Below, one piece after another: positions 16,240-23,943 of a stretch of 64,000 nt of DNA. Each line of letters begins with the position of its first letter. The stretch's first letter is position 1. The DNA comes from Segatella copri (GTDB taxonomy: Bacteria; Bacteroidota; Bacteroidia; Bacteroidales; Bacteroidaceae). Under the pieces are notes generated by a model. The model was given only the letters and a program-made list of their open reading frames with translations. It ran no database searches and had not been told where the DNA came from. A program made the translations under genes and the position numbers. The stretch covers positions 93,943-157,942 of the forward strand of contig NZ_NMPZ01000006.1 in the NCBI RefSeq assembly GCF_002224675.1. Direction: 5' to 3'.

Positions 16240-17460
16240 TCAGCGATTGCGATGCTTCATATACCATGGATGTACTAGGAAATTATACACCAGGAGAGAA
16301 ACCACTGTCAATCCGAAAGTCGGATACAGAAGTTCCTTATACACAGGATTCAAGATCACCGAATCCATACCAAGACCCTTCGGATACAAGTCCTTCACCA
16401 GCCAGAAACCCAATCCGATTCCTAAGCTCAACCCCAGTTCCCACGCCAGGAAGAAGGAGCTCATACTGGTGCCACGCTGGCAATGCTTGGCAAGCTTGAT
16501 GTAGAAAAGCAGGAATCGGCTTCCGATGATACCCACTCCCAAGGCAAGCAAGGCAGGTACAAGCATCTCTTCGGCAAAACCCTGATCGCTTAAGGAAACA
16601 AATTCTGCTGCCGCGATCAATATCAGTCCCACGATTACCTGACTCTTCAGCTCTGCATCTGCAAAAACGTATTTCTCTGCCACCAATGCCAGAAACAGTC
16701 CGCAAAAAAACATCGCATAGACGGTGAGAGAATGAGGCAGCGACAGATAGAAGCCCGGTATCACCATGATGCATACAATATTGACGAACAGCGGAAATCC
16801 CTGAGGCAGGAAAAAGCGGTCGCTACTGATGAGTGACACGTTTTCTGACGGAGCCTTGAACGGGAATTTCACTCTGGAAACCAGCACCAAGGCAACCAAT
16901 GCCAATACTGAGGCTACAGGAAAAACGACTTTCATACTGAAAACATTATAGACCAGAAGCGACAGCAATGGACCTACCGCAATGGAAAAGCGGGCAAACC
17001 AGGAGGTGATATAATTCGCCTCCGTACGCTGGAAAGATTCACAGGTATCGATAATCAGCGTACTCGCCAGCGACATCTCTGCCAAACCCAGGAAAGCGCC
17101 CTGAATCAGACGCATCACCACCAGCATCTCGAAGCCCACCTTGATATTCCAGAAGGTTTCCAGATAATAAAGAACGACGAGACTGACTGCCACACCCAGG
17201 ATGGATATCTGGCATACCCGATTGCGGCGATAGCGCTGCACCAGATAGGAGCAGAAGCCACCCAAAAGAAAGATGCCCAAGCCATAAGCAGCATAAACCA
17301 CGCCAATCTGAGTAACGGAATATCCATCCTTAGCCATAAAATAAGGTATGGTCAGGAGGAGCATGTAGATGCTCGTCATCAGGAAGAGATTGGCGAAGCA
17401 GAGACGCCAGAAGTCACGGTGCCACAGATTAAAATGCACCGGGGTATTTTGCGTATCCAT
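16240..17460 (-). CDS. MFS transporter
   Basis: A 406-residue polytopic membrane protein with about twelve hydrophobic helices and the layout of the major facilitator superfamily. The helix 2-3 loop (LGGFCSYLVQRYRRNRV) resembles the GxLxxRxGRR motif of MFS carriers in weakened form. The start is one base after the panB stop, so it is certainly read with panB and the HAD gene. The substrate cannot be told: both drug exporters and nutrient carriers look like this. An export role linked to pantoate is only a possibility raised by the neighbour. Confidence 0.85.
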   Translation of the reverse strand: MDTQNTPVHFNLWHRDFWRLCFANLFLMTSIYMLLLTIPYFMAKDGYSVTQIGVVYAAYGLGIFLLGGFCSYLVQRYRRNRVCQISILGVAVSLVVLYYLETFWNIKVGFEMLVVMRLIQGAFLGLAEMSLASTLIIDTCESFQRTEANYITSWFARFSIAVGPLLSLLVYNVFSMKVVFPVASVLALVALVLVSRVKFPFKAPSENVSLISSDRFFLPQGFPLFVNIVCIMVIPGFYLSLPHSLTVYAMFFCGLFLALVAEKYVFADAELKSQVIVGLILIAAAEFVSLSDQGFAEEMLVPALLALGVGIIGSRFLLFYIKLAKHCQRGTSMSSFFLAWELGLSLGIGLGFWLVKDLYPKGLGMDSVILNPVYKELLYPTFGLTVVSLLVYNFLVHPWYMKHRNR

Positions 17461-17461
17461 C

Positions 17462-18280
17462 TTAGTAGCTCTCTTCTGCGCTTGGATACTCCACGCTCTT
17501 CACGGCGTCGATATAAGCCTTTACTCCCTTCTGCATCTCCTCGCCTACCTGGGCAAAATGACGCAGGAATTTTGGCTTGAAGCCCTGGGTCATACCGAGC
17601 GCATCAGCATAAACCAAAACCTGTCCATCACAACCGTTACCAGCTCCAATACCGATAGTTACAGCGTTTACCTGACGTGAAACTTCAGCCGCCAGTTTGG
17701 CAGGGACCTTCTCCAGAACGATGGCAAAACAGCCAGCCTTATCCAGAGCTTTAGCATCGCTGATCAGCTTCTCTGCCTCTGCATCCTCCTTGGCACGGAT
17801 GCCGTAACCGCCAAACTTATTCACGCTCTGAGGAGTAAGTCCGAGATGGCCGCAAACAGGAATACCGGCATTGATGAGTGCCTGAACAGTATCCAGGATT
17901 TCCACGCCACCTTCCAGCTTCAGCGCATCCACGCCCGTCTCCTTCATCATTCGGCAGGCATTGCGCAAGGCATCTTCCTTGCAAACCTGATAGCTGCCGA
18001 AAGGCATATCACAGAGCACGAGTGCATGATTGCAGGCGCGGGCCACACTGCGTGCGTGGTAAATCATCTGATCTACGGTGATAGGCAATGTATCAGCATT
18101 TCCAGCCATCACATTGCTAGCCGAATCACCAATCAGGATGGTATCGATGCCAGCAGCATCGATGATGCCTGCGGTAGTGAAATCGTAGGCAGTAAGCATC
18201 GTAACCTTCTCACCTGCCGCCTTCATTTCGGTGTAGGTCTTGGTTGTGATTTTCTTTTTGTCTGTAGATAAATATCCCAT
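17462..18280 (-). CDS. panB: 3-methyl-2-oxobutanoate hydroxymethyltransferase
   Basis: PanB makes ketopantoate from 2-oxoisovalerate and methylene-tetrahydrofolate, the first step to pantothenate and coenzyme A. At 272 residues it matches the family. Key segments seen: TAYDFTTAGIIDAAGID, the metal-binding IGDSASNVMAG, DMPFGSYQ, KLEGG, GHLGLTPQ, the catalytic-Glu segment FAIVLEKVP, and TIGIGAGNGCDGQVLV. Cytoplasmic decamer in known cases. It sits 32 bases after the HAD gene and one base before the MFS gene. Confidence 0.97.
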   Translation of the reverse strand: MGYLSTDKKKITTKTYTEMKAAGEKVTMLTAYDFTTAGIIDAAGIDTILIGDSASNVMAGNADTLPITVDQMIYHARSVARACNHALVLCDMPFGSYQVCKEDALRNACRMMKETGVDALKLEGGVEILDTVQALINAGIPVCGHLGLTPQSVNKFGGYGIRAKEDAEAEKLISDAKALDKAGCFAIVLEKVPAKLAAEVSRQVNAVTIGIGAGNGCDGQVLVYADALGMTQGFKPKFLRHFAQVGEEMQKGVKAYIDAVKSVEYPSAEESY

Positions 18281-18312
18281 ATAATTGTGTTTACTAAAAA
18301 GTATTATTCTTA

Positions 18313-19008
18313 TCAGTCTATTTTCCTGATTATCCTTTCTACAATCTTTTCCAGGTCATCGTATCCGAATCCATTGTAATCGGCTATCACATAGTCGCTG
18401 TATGGCTGGATGCTCTCTGCAGAATTGGTAGTAGCGAGCCCGAGGGTAAATGCACCCGAAGCTCTCACGGCCTTCAGTCCGTTGAAGCTGTCTTCCAGAC
18501 CCACACATTCCTCCGGCTTTGCTCCGAAGCAGGCAGCACCCTTGAGATAACAGTCTGGATCCGGCTTGCTTTTGGCAAAATCTTCGCTGGTGAGCACGCG
18601 GTCAAAATAGGTCTTGAACTCAGGATGATGCTTATACACCTGCTCCATCTTCTGCAGATTGCTGCTCGTCACCACAGCGCACTTCACACCATGCGCCTTC
18701 ACGTCTTTCAGGAAAGTTTCGAATCCGGGAATGTAAGGATACGACATATTCAGCTCGAACTCATCGAGCCGGGCTGTTATCTTAGCCTGTTCCGACTTGT
18801 AATCGGTGTATCCATCAATATGAGCGAATGTGGCATCATCAGAGAAGTACTTGTCGTAGATCTGAACCAGGGTCTGTCCCTTGATGCGGAGCGCAAAGTC
18901 AGGCATCTCCGGATGATACTCCCTGCCTATCATTCCCCAGAAAACGGAATACTGGCTTTCGGTATCGAAAACCACGCCGTCTAAGTCGAATAATGCTGCT
19001 TTTATCAT
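18313..19008 (-). CDS. HAD-superfamily phosphatase/phosphomutase (subfamily IA)
   Basis: A 231-residue HAD hydrolase. Motif I is FDLDGVVFDTE with the nucleophile and acid Asp at residues 8 and 10; motif II is VVTSSN; motif III Lys and motif IV are in SKPDPDCYL and GLEDSFNGLKA. A helical cap follows motif I. It is closest in form to beta-phosphoglucomutase-like enzymes; the substrate is not determinable. Probably first gene of a HAD-panB-MFS unit, divergent from rsmG. Confidence 0.9.
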   Translation of the reverse strand: MIKAALFDLDGVVFDTESQYSVFWGMIGREYHPEMPDFALRIKGQTLVQIYDKYFSDDATFAHIDGYTDYKSEQAKITARLDEFELNMSYPYIPGFETFLKDVKAHGVKCAVVTSSNLQKMEQVYKHHPEFKTYFDRVLTSEDFAKSKPDPDCYLKGAACFGAKPEECVGLEDSFNGLKAVRASGAFTLGLATTNSAESIQPYSDYVIADYNGFGYDDLEKIVERIIRKID

Positions 19009-19053
19009 TACTTTTTATATTAAATAAATACTATCTAACATCTTTTTCGGGTG

Positions 19054-19061
19054 CAAAGGTA
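19054..19061 (-). promoter_or_regulatory. -7 element for the HAD-panB-MFS unit
   Basis: The minus strand reads TACCTTTG, a full match to the -7 consensus, 46 bases upstream of the HAD start codon. The -33 region is poor. Confidence 0.55.
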
Positions 19062-19123
19062 CACATTTTTTTGCTAACAAGCCCCGAAATAACTACTAAA
19101 TATACAAAAAAAGCTAATTTTAT

Positions 19124-19154
19124 TTTGTTTTATCTACAATTTGCACTACCTTTG
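19124..19154 (+). promoter_or_regulatory. Bacteroidota promoter for rsmG
   Basis: TTTG (19124-19127), exactly 19 bases, then TACCTTTG (19147-19154). This matches the -33/-7 consensus, about 55 bases upstream of the rsmG start. Confidence 0.85.
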
Positions 19155-19209
19155 CATCGGTTTATATACATTAATAAATATAGATAGAAAGAAACAAAAA
19201 CAAGATAGA

Positions 19210-19833
19210 ATGAATATCATAGAGAAATATTTCCCTCACCTCACCGACGAGCAGAAGAAGCAGTTCGCTGCCCTCGACGGTCTGTATCGCGATTGGAATG
19301 CCAAGATCAATGTCATCAGCCGCAAGGATATCGACAACCTCTACGAGCACCATGTGCTCCACTCTCTGGCTATTGCCAAGGCGATCAACTTCCGCACGGG
19401 TTCAGAGATTCTCGACTTCGGATGCGGCGGTGGTTTCCCGGGCATCCCGCTCGCCATCCTCTTCCCTGAGTGCAAGTTCAAACTCATCGACGGCACCGGC
19501 AAGAAGATTAAGGTGTGCAATGAGGTGGCTGGCGCTATCGGACTCAAGAACCTGGTGGCTGAACACCTGCGCGGCGAGGACGAGAAAGGCAAGTACGACT
19601 TCGTGGTGAGCCGTGCCGTGATGCAGTTGCCCGACCTGATGAAGATCATCAAGAAGAACTTCAAGAAGGCTGGTCAGAATGCCCTGCCTAATGGTTTGCT
19701 CTGCCTCAAGGGCGGCAATCTGAAGGAAGAGCTCAAGCAGTATTATAAGATTTCGGAAATCACCCCTCTCAGCACCTTCTTCGATGAGGAGTGGTTCAGC
19801 CAGGACAAGCAGCTGGTTTATGTTCCTGCTTAA
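19210..19833 (+). CDS. rsmG: 16S rRNA (guanine-N7)-methyltransferase RsmG
   Basis: RsmG (GidB) methylates G527 of 16S rRNA using SAM. The protein starts MNIIEKYFPHLT; a longer open frame upstream would overlap the promoter, so the ATG at 19210 is chosen (207 residues, normal length). Seen: WNAKINVISRKD, the SAM motif ILDFGCGGGFPGIPLAIL, the acidic IDGTGKK, and FVVSRAV with the family's conserved Arg-Ala. Loss in other bacteria gives low-level streptomycin resistance. First gene of a forward run with an MBL hydrolase 18 bases on. Confidence 0.96.
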   Translation: MNIIEKYFPHLTDEQKKQFAALDGLYRDWNAKINVISRKDIDNLYEHHVLHSLAIAKAINFRTGSEILDFGCGGGFPGIPLAILFPECKFKLIDGTGKKIKVCNEVAGAIGLKNLVAEHLRGEDEKGKYDFVVSRAVMQLPDLMKIIKKNFKKAGQNALPNGLLCLKGGNLKEELKQYYKISEITPLSTFFDEEWFSQDKQLVYVPA

Positions 19834-19851
19834 ATTAAAGAAAAAAGTAAA

Positions 19852-20496
19852 ATGCTACATATCGAAAGATTCCAAGTCAACATGTTGCAGGAAAACTGCT
19901 ACGTGGTCAGCGATGACACCCTCGAGTGCGTCATCATAGATTGCGGCGCCTTCTATCCTGAAGAGCGCAAGGCGATCACCGAGTATATCAGAAAGAACAA
20001 TCTGAAGCCTGTTCATCTCCTCGTTACCCATGGTCATCTCGACCATAATTTCGGCAACGATACCATCTACCAGGAGTTCGGACTGAAGCCGGAAGTGGCA
20101 CAGGGCGATGAGAAGCTGATGAAGGGTCTGGCTCATCAGGCAGAGACATTCTACCAGATGCAGCTCGACACCCACTTCCCTCCTATCGGTCATTTCTTTG
20201 AGGAAGATGAGGTAATCAAGTTCGGCAATCACGAATTCACCATCATCGAGACTCCGGGCCACAGCAACGGCTCCGTATGCTTCTATTGCGAGGCAGAGCA
20301 CGTACTCTTCTCGGGCGATACCCTCTTCAAGAGCTCCATCGGCAGAACCGATTTCCCTGGCGGCAGCATGTTCCGCATCATCAACAGCCTGCGCCATCTC
20401 GGCATGTTGCCGGATGAGACACAGGTGCTGCCAGGGCACGGAGAGGCTACCAGCATCGGCGAGGAATTGGCTCACAATCCATATATGGACCGATAG
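19852..20496 (+). CDS. MBL-fold metallo-hydrolase (glyoxalase II-like)
   Basis: A 214-residue single-domain metallo-beta-lactamase-fold protein. The metal motif is THGHLDH (His60, His62, Asp64, His65), with further ligands in [16 protein letters not shown] and the final LPGHG. This is the YcbL/GloB-like small group that hydrolyses thioesters such as S-lactoylglutathione or related small molecules. As these bacteria lack glutathione as a rule, the substrate may be another thiol; that is inference. Follows rsmG by 18 bases. Confidence 0.93.
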   Translation: MLHIERFQVNMLQENCYVVSDDTLECVIIDCGAFYPEERKAITEYIRKNNLKPVHLLVTHGHLDHNFGNDTIYQEFGLKPEVAQGDEKLMKGLAHQAETFYQMQLDTHFPPIGHFFEEDEVIKFGNHEFTIIETPGHSNGSVCFYCEAEHVLFSGDTLFKSSIGRTDFPGGSMFRIINSLRHLGMLPDETQVLPGHGEATSIGEELAHNPYMDR

Positions 20497-20502
20497 ATTC
20501 TG

Positions 20503-20552
20503 GAAGATACAGCATTCAGAATTCCAAGGATTCAGAAGATACAGCATTCAGA
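20503..20552 (+). repeat. 18-base direct repeat before ruvC
   Basis: GAAGATACAGCATTCAGA occurs at 20503-20520 and again at 20535-20552; the second copy's last base is the A of the ruvC start codon. The repeat fills most of the gap between the MBL gene and ruvC. Confidence 0.85.
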
Positions 20553-21193
20553 TGATTCAGAAGAAATCGAACACAGAGAAAATCATCCTGGGCATTGACC
20601 CCGGCACCAACGTGATGGGCTATGGCGTGATACGCGTCATCGGCAACAAGGCAGAACTGGTGGTGATGGGTGTCATCGATATGCGCAAGGAGAAAGATCC
20701 CTACTTGCGACTCGGCAGGATTTTCGAGCGGGTGACTGGCATCATCGACTCCTATCTGCCCGACGAGATGGCGATAGAGGCTCCCTTCTTCGGCAAGAAT
20801 GTGCAGTCGATGCTCAAGCTCGGCAGGGCGCAGGGAGTGGCTATCGCTGCTGCCATCCACCACGACGTACCCATCCACGAGTACGCTCCGCTGAAAATCA
20901 AGATGGCAATTACCGGACAAGGTCAGGCTTCCAAGGAGCAGGTGGCGGCGATGCTGCAGCGTATGCTCAACATCCGGGAAGACGAGATGCCGAAATACAT
21001 GGATGCCACCGATGCCCTGGGCGCTGCCTACTGCCATTTCCTGCAGATGGGCAGACCCGAAACGGGTGCAAAGCCCTATAGCAGCTGGAAGGATTTTGCT
21101 ACCAAGAACGCCAGCCGCATAGAGAAAGGTACAGGCATGACGGGTCCGCAGGCAAAGCTTCTGGCGGCTATCAACCGTACCACGCACAAGTAG
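20552..21193 (+). CDS. ruvC: Holliday junction resolvase RuvC
   Basis: RuvC cuts Holliday junctions bound by RuvAB in recombination repair. 213 residues from ATG 20552 (MIQKKSN). A longer open frame runs back into the MBL gene, but its extra residues are not RuvC-like. Acidic active-site residues are in ILGIDPGT (Asp16), [10 protein letters not shown], and the C-terminal [25 protein letters not shown] and [10 protein letters not shown] are typical. The C-terminus is about 25 residues longer than in E. coli. Gap to the next gene is 56 bases. Confidence 0.96.
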   Translation: MIQKKSNTEKIILGIDPGTNVMGYGVIRVIGNKAELVVMGVIDMRKEKDPYLRLGRIFERVTGIIDSYLPDEMAIEAPFFGKNVQSMLKLGRAQGVAIAAAIHHDVPIHEYAPLKIKMAITGQGQASKEQVAAMLQRMLNIREDEMPKYMDATDALGAAYCHFLQMGRPETGAKPYSSWKDFATKNASRIEKGTGMTGPQAKLLAAINRTTHK

Positions 21194-21249
21194 CCTAGCC
21201 CGGAAATATCATCCTGTTATCAAGCAATATATCAAAAAAAATAAGAGAG

Positions 21250-22737
21250 ATGCAAAAGATTATCAGTATTCAGAATGGCGTAACCCGTATGCCGGAATGG
21301 CGTATGGCTGAGCCAGTTAACTTCGAGGCATGCGACGGCGAGCATATCGCTATCGTAGGTCCCAATGGTGGAGGTAAGTCGATGTTCGTGGACATCCTTG
21401 TGGGCAGACACCCGCTGTTGATGCACGATCCTGATTACGACTTTTCTCCTAGTACCAAATCCCTGGTGAGCGACAATATCAAATATATCACCTTCCGTGA
21501 TACCTACGGAGGCGACAACGACCGCACCTACTTCCTGCAGCAGCGCTGGAACCAGCTGGAAATAGATGAGAACACGCCTATCGTCAAGGACAAGCTGGAA
21601 GAGGCTTATCAGATGGCTGGCGAAGATACGCCGGAGCGCAGACAGCTGCAGGAACACATCTACGAGCTGTTCCACATGCACCACCTGCTCGACAAATACA
21701 CCATCCTGCTGAGCAGTGGAGAGCTCCGCAAGTTCAAGCTTGCCTCTACCCTCTTCTCAGAGCCTCGCGTGCTGATTATGGACAATCCTTTCATCGGTCT
21801 GGATGCCGACACCCGCGACCAGCTCAAGGAGCTTCTCAAGTCACTCACCACAGAGCATCATCTGCAGATCATCCTCGTATTGAGCAAGAGCGATGACATC
21901 CCAGACTTCATCACCCACGTGGTAGAAGTGAAGGATATGAAGGTATATCCTAAGCTTACCAAGGAAGAATATCTGGCACAGCGCAACCCCATCCCTGCCC
22001 ACGTATTATGCGAAGAATTAGAACAAGCCATCATCGACCTGCCATATAGCGACCGGGAATATCACAGTCAGGAAGTGGTGAAGATGAACAAGGTTCGCAT
22101 CCAGTATGGCGAGCGCATCATCCTCAACGATCTCGACTGGACGGTTAACAATGGTGAGCGCTGGGCGCTGAGCGGACAGAACGGTGCCGGCAAGAGTACC
22201 CTGCTCAGCCTGGTATGTGCCGACAATCCGCAGAGCTACGCCTGTGACATAGCCCTCTTCGGCAATCCTCGTGGCAGCGGCGAGAGCATCTGGGATATCA
22301 AGAAGCATATCGGCTATGTATCTCCAGAGCTTCACCGTTCCTATCAGCGTGATATGCCAGCCATCCGCATCGTGGCGAGCGGTCTTACCGATTCTGTGGG
22401 TCTCTATGTAAAGCCTAAGGAAGAGGATATGGACCAGTGCCGTTTCTGGATGAAGGTATTCGGTCTGGAGGGTTTGGAAGATCGTGGTTTCCTGAAGCTG
22501 TCAAGTGGCGAGCAGCGCCTGGTTCTTCTGGCACGCGCCTTCGTGAAGGATCCCGAGCTCCTCATCCTCGACGAACCTCTTCATGGTCTTGACAACAGAA
22601 ACCGCCGCCTGGTAAAGGATATCATCGAGGCATTCTGCAAGCGAAAGAACAAGACGATGATCATGGTTACCCACTATAAGGAAGAGCTCCCTGCCTGCAT
22701 CGACCACAGCATCTTCCTGAAGAGACATACGAAATAG
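21250..22737 (+). CDS. tandem ATP-binding protein (ModF/PhrA-like ABC ATPase)
   Basis: A 495-residue protein with two ABC nucleotide-binding domains and no membrane helices. Domain 1: Walker A GPNGGGKSM (37-45, Met where Thr is usual), signature LSSGE, Walker B VLIMDNPFIGLD, in which the catalytic Glu is replaced by Asn. Domain 2: Walker A GQNGAGKST, signature LSSGE, Walker B LLILDEP intact. Domain 1 is therefore probably a weak or inactive ATPase site. The layout matches ModF/PhrA-type proteins of unclear function, distinct from ABC-F because the long linker is absent. Last gene of the forward rsmG-ruvC run. Confidence 0.87.
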   Translation: MQKIISIQNGVTRMPEWRMAEPVNFEACDGEHIAIVGPNGGGKSMFVDILVGRHPLLMHDPDYDFSPSTKSLVSDNIKYITFRDTYGGDNDRTYFLQQRWNQLEIDENTPIVKDKLEEAYQMAGEDTPERRQLQEHIYELFHMHHLLDKYTILLSSGELRKFKLASTLFSEPRVLIMDNPFIGLDADTRDQLKELLKSLTTEHHLQIILVLSKSDDIPDFITHVVEVKDMKVYPKLTKEEYLAQRNPIPAHVLCEELEQAIIDLPYSDREYHSQEVVKMNKVRIQYGERIILNDLDWTVNNGERWALSGQNGAGKSTLLSLVCADNPQSYACDIALFGNPRGSGESIWDIKKHIGYVSPELHRSYQRDMPAIRIVASGLTDSVGLYVKPKEEDMDQCRFWMKVFGLEGLEDRGFLKLSSGEQRLVLLARAFVKDPELLILDEPLHGLDNRNRRLVKDIIEAFCKRKNKTMIMVTHYKEELPACIDHSIFLKRHTK

Positions 22738-22770
22738 GAAAGCGACTCAGTGACATCACAAAGCTATCAC

Positions 22771-22828
22771 AATAAAACAAGATCTCCCCATAAGCACAGG
22801 CTTCTGTAGCCTGGCTTATGGGGAGATT
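22771..22828. terminator. bidirectional hairpin terminator, left copy
   Basis: A 14-bp perfect stem (ATCTCCCCATAAGC at 22782-22795 with GCTTATGGGGAGAT at 22814-22827) plus an inner CAGGC/GCCTG pair. It lies between the converging ABC ATPase and toxin genes. Its complement resembles the hairpin at 23883-23943 almost throughout. Confidence 0.85.
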
Positions 22829-22841
22829 ATATTTTTGCGAG

Positions 22842-23117
22842 TTATTTGTCATTATAGTGACCTTCAACTTCAATTACAACTACAGTTATAATATCATCAA
22901 AAACATTATATATAATTCTGTCATGAGCTGTAATATGGCGGGAATAAGTTATATCGTTTCCCCCTTTCATTGCCTCAGGATGCCCAATACCTTCACGAGG
23001 TGTTTCTGCTATACTATTCAGAACCTTTCTTAGTTTCTCAAAAAGAGGCCTATTCGATTTTTTCCATTTTTTGATAACTTTAGTGGCATCTTTTGAATAA
23101 TCTATTTTGTAAATCAT
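22842..23117 (-). CDS. yoeB: Txe/YoeB-family toxin (RelE superfamily)
   Basis: A 91-residue RelE-fold endoribonuclease toxin of the Txe/YoeB group. The C-terminal half GHPEAMKGGNDITYSRHITAHDRIIY and the ending VVVIEVEGHYNDK are characteristic; the Arg/His residues and the final His-Tyr are the catalytic set of YoeB, which cuts mRNA on the ribosome. Its start overlaps the stop of the antitoxin gene by four bases, the usual translational coupling for such pairs. The partner is unusual: not YefM/Phd-like. Toxicity is inferred, not shown. Confidence 0.93.
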   Translation of the reverse strand: MIYKIDYSKDATKVIKKWKKSNRPLFEKLRKVLNSIAETPREGIGHPEAMKGGNDITYSRHITAHDRIIYNVFDDIITVVVIEVEGHYNDK

Positions 23118-23398
23118 AGAGAATCAAGCCATTTGTTCATCTCGGTTGAATTTTCAAAATGAAGAGTCTCTCCTTTTTTATATTCATCCATTGCTTTATC
23201 AATCTTCTTCTGCAATTCTTCATCAATTGTATTATCCTCTACAACTTCAGAAGGATGGAGAATACTAATGAGAAGACTTTCCACATAGTTATTAAGGCTG
23301 CGATTGCTAGCCTTAGCCTTTTCTTTCAGTTCTTCCAGCAAACTGCTTTGGAACCTGAACGAAGTTGGGATTCTTGCTGCTGTTGTTGACATAATCAT
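23114..23398 (-). CDS. ribbon-helix-helix antitoxin paired with YoeB-type toxin
   Basis: A 94-residue protein. The N-terminal half (ARIPTSFRFQSSLLEELKEKAKASNRSLNNYVESLL) fits a ribbon-helix-helix DNA-binding domain of the Arc/MetJ kind, with one strand and two helices. The acidic C-terminal half (about residues 50-94) would wrap the toxin. Either the ATG at 23398 or the one two codons later (23392) could be the start. It is expected to repress its own promoter at 23420-23450. It should bind and block the toxin; this is inference from the gene pairing. Confidence 0.85.
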   Translation of the reverse strand: MIMSTTAARIPTSFRFQSSLLEELKEKAKASNRSLNNYVESLLISILHPSEVVEDNTIDEELQKKIDKAMDEYKKGETLHFENSTEMNKWLDSL

Positions 23399-23419
23399 TA
23401 ATATTTTAAATTAGTTCTG

Positions 23420-23450
23420 CAAATATACAGCAAATCCCTGACAACGCAAA
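23420..23450 (-). promoter_or_regulatory. promoter of the toxin-antitoxin pair
   Basis: On the minus strand TTTG (complement of 23447-23450), 19 bases, then TATATTTG (complement of 23420-23427). Full match to the -33/-7 consensus, 22 bases before the antitoxin start. Antitoxin autorepression would act here. Confidence 0.85.
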
Positions 23451-23474
23451 GTTTTTTTGTGATTTTAACACATA

Positions 23475-23670
23475 ATATTCCCCCAACCTGCCAAAACATA
23501 CTGGTTGGGGGAATATCCGTGTAAACAATATTCAAGGAAGAGAGAATCAGACGAAAACGCCTGGAAAATGGGAGAAAAAGAGATTGAGAATTTTCCCTTA
23601 AGGATTTTTATTTTTTTCCTTAAGGGAAAATATATTTTTCCTTAAGGAAAACGGCAGCTTCTCTTAAGAG
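23475..23670. repeat. cluster of inverted repeats in a gene-free gap
   Basis: First, a 14-bp perfect inverted repeat (23475-23488 with 23503-23516, core TTCCCCCAACC) without a T-run. Then four palindromes centred on CTTAAG at about 23594-23603, 23617-23626, 23638-23647 and 23661-23670. The first two also pair with each other as a 13-bp inverted repeat (23591-23603 with 23618-23630). The 540-base gap between the antitoxin and the C69 gene otherwise holds only a weak 54-codon open frame (23731-23895). Confidence 0.7.
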
Positions 23671-23882
23671 TTTTTTCCGCAACGCTCAACTTGTAAAGTT
23701 ATTTATCACAACCAGTATTTCAAGAAGCGTATGGACTCATTATTTCTATTTCAGTTTGCATGTGCTCATCCATGCTTTCATCATGGCAATCTCCTATCTG
23801 CACGTAAGATGGAAGAGTTGCCATTAAAGCATATTGAAAAGCTCATTAGACACCAAGTAAAGTTTGAAGGAGCGACATACAA

Positions 23883-23943
23883 AATCTCCCTATAAGCCAG
23901 GTGATAAAGACACCTGAACTTATAGGGAGATTCTTGTTTTATT
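23883..23943. terminator. hairpin terminator, right copy, after the C69 peptidase gene
   Basis: A 14-bp perfect stem (AATCTCCCTATAAG at 23883-23896 with CTTATAGGGAGATT at 23919-23932) and inner CAGGTG/CACCTG. On the minus strand it directly follows the C69 stop and ends in a T-run. Closely related, in inverted orientation, to 22771-22828. Confidence 0.85.

Noticed and set aside
23731..23895. A 54-codon frame (MDSLFLFQFACAHPCF...) in the gap before the C69 gene.
   Set aside because: No promoter or known family, and its stop lies inside a terminator stem. It could be a relic, but the support is too weak to list as a gene.
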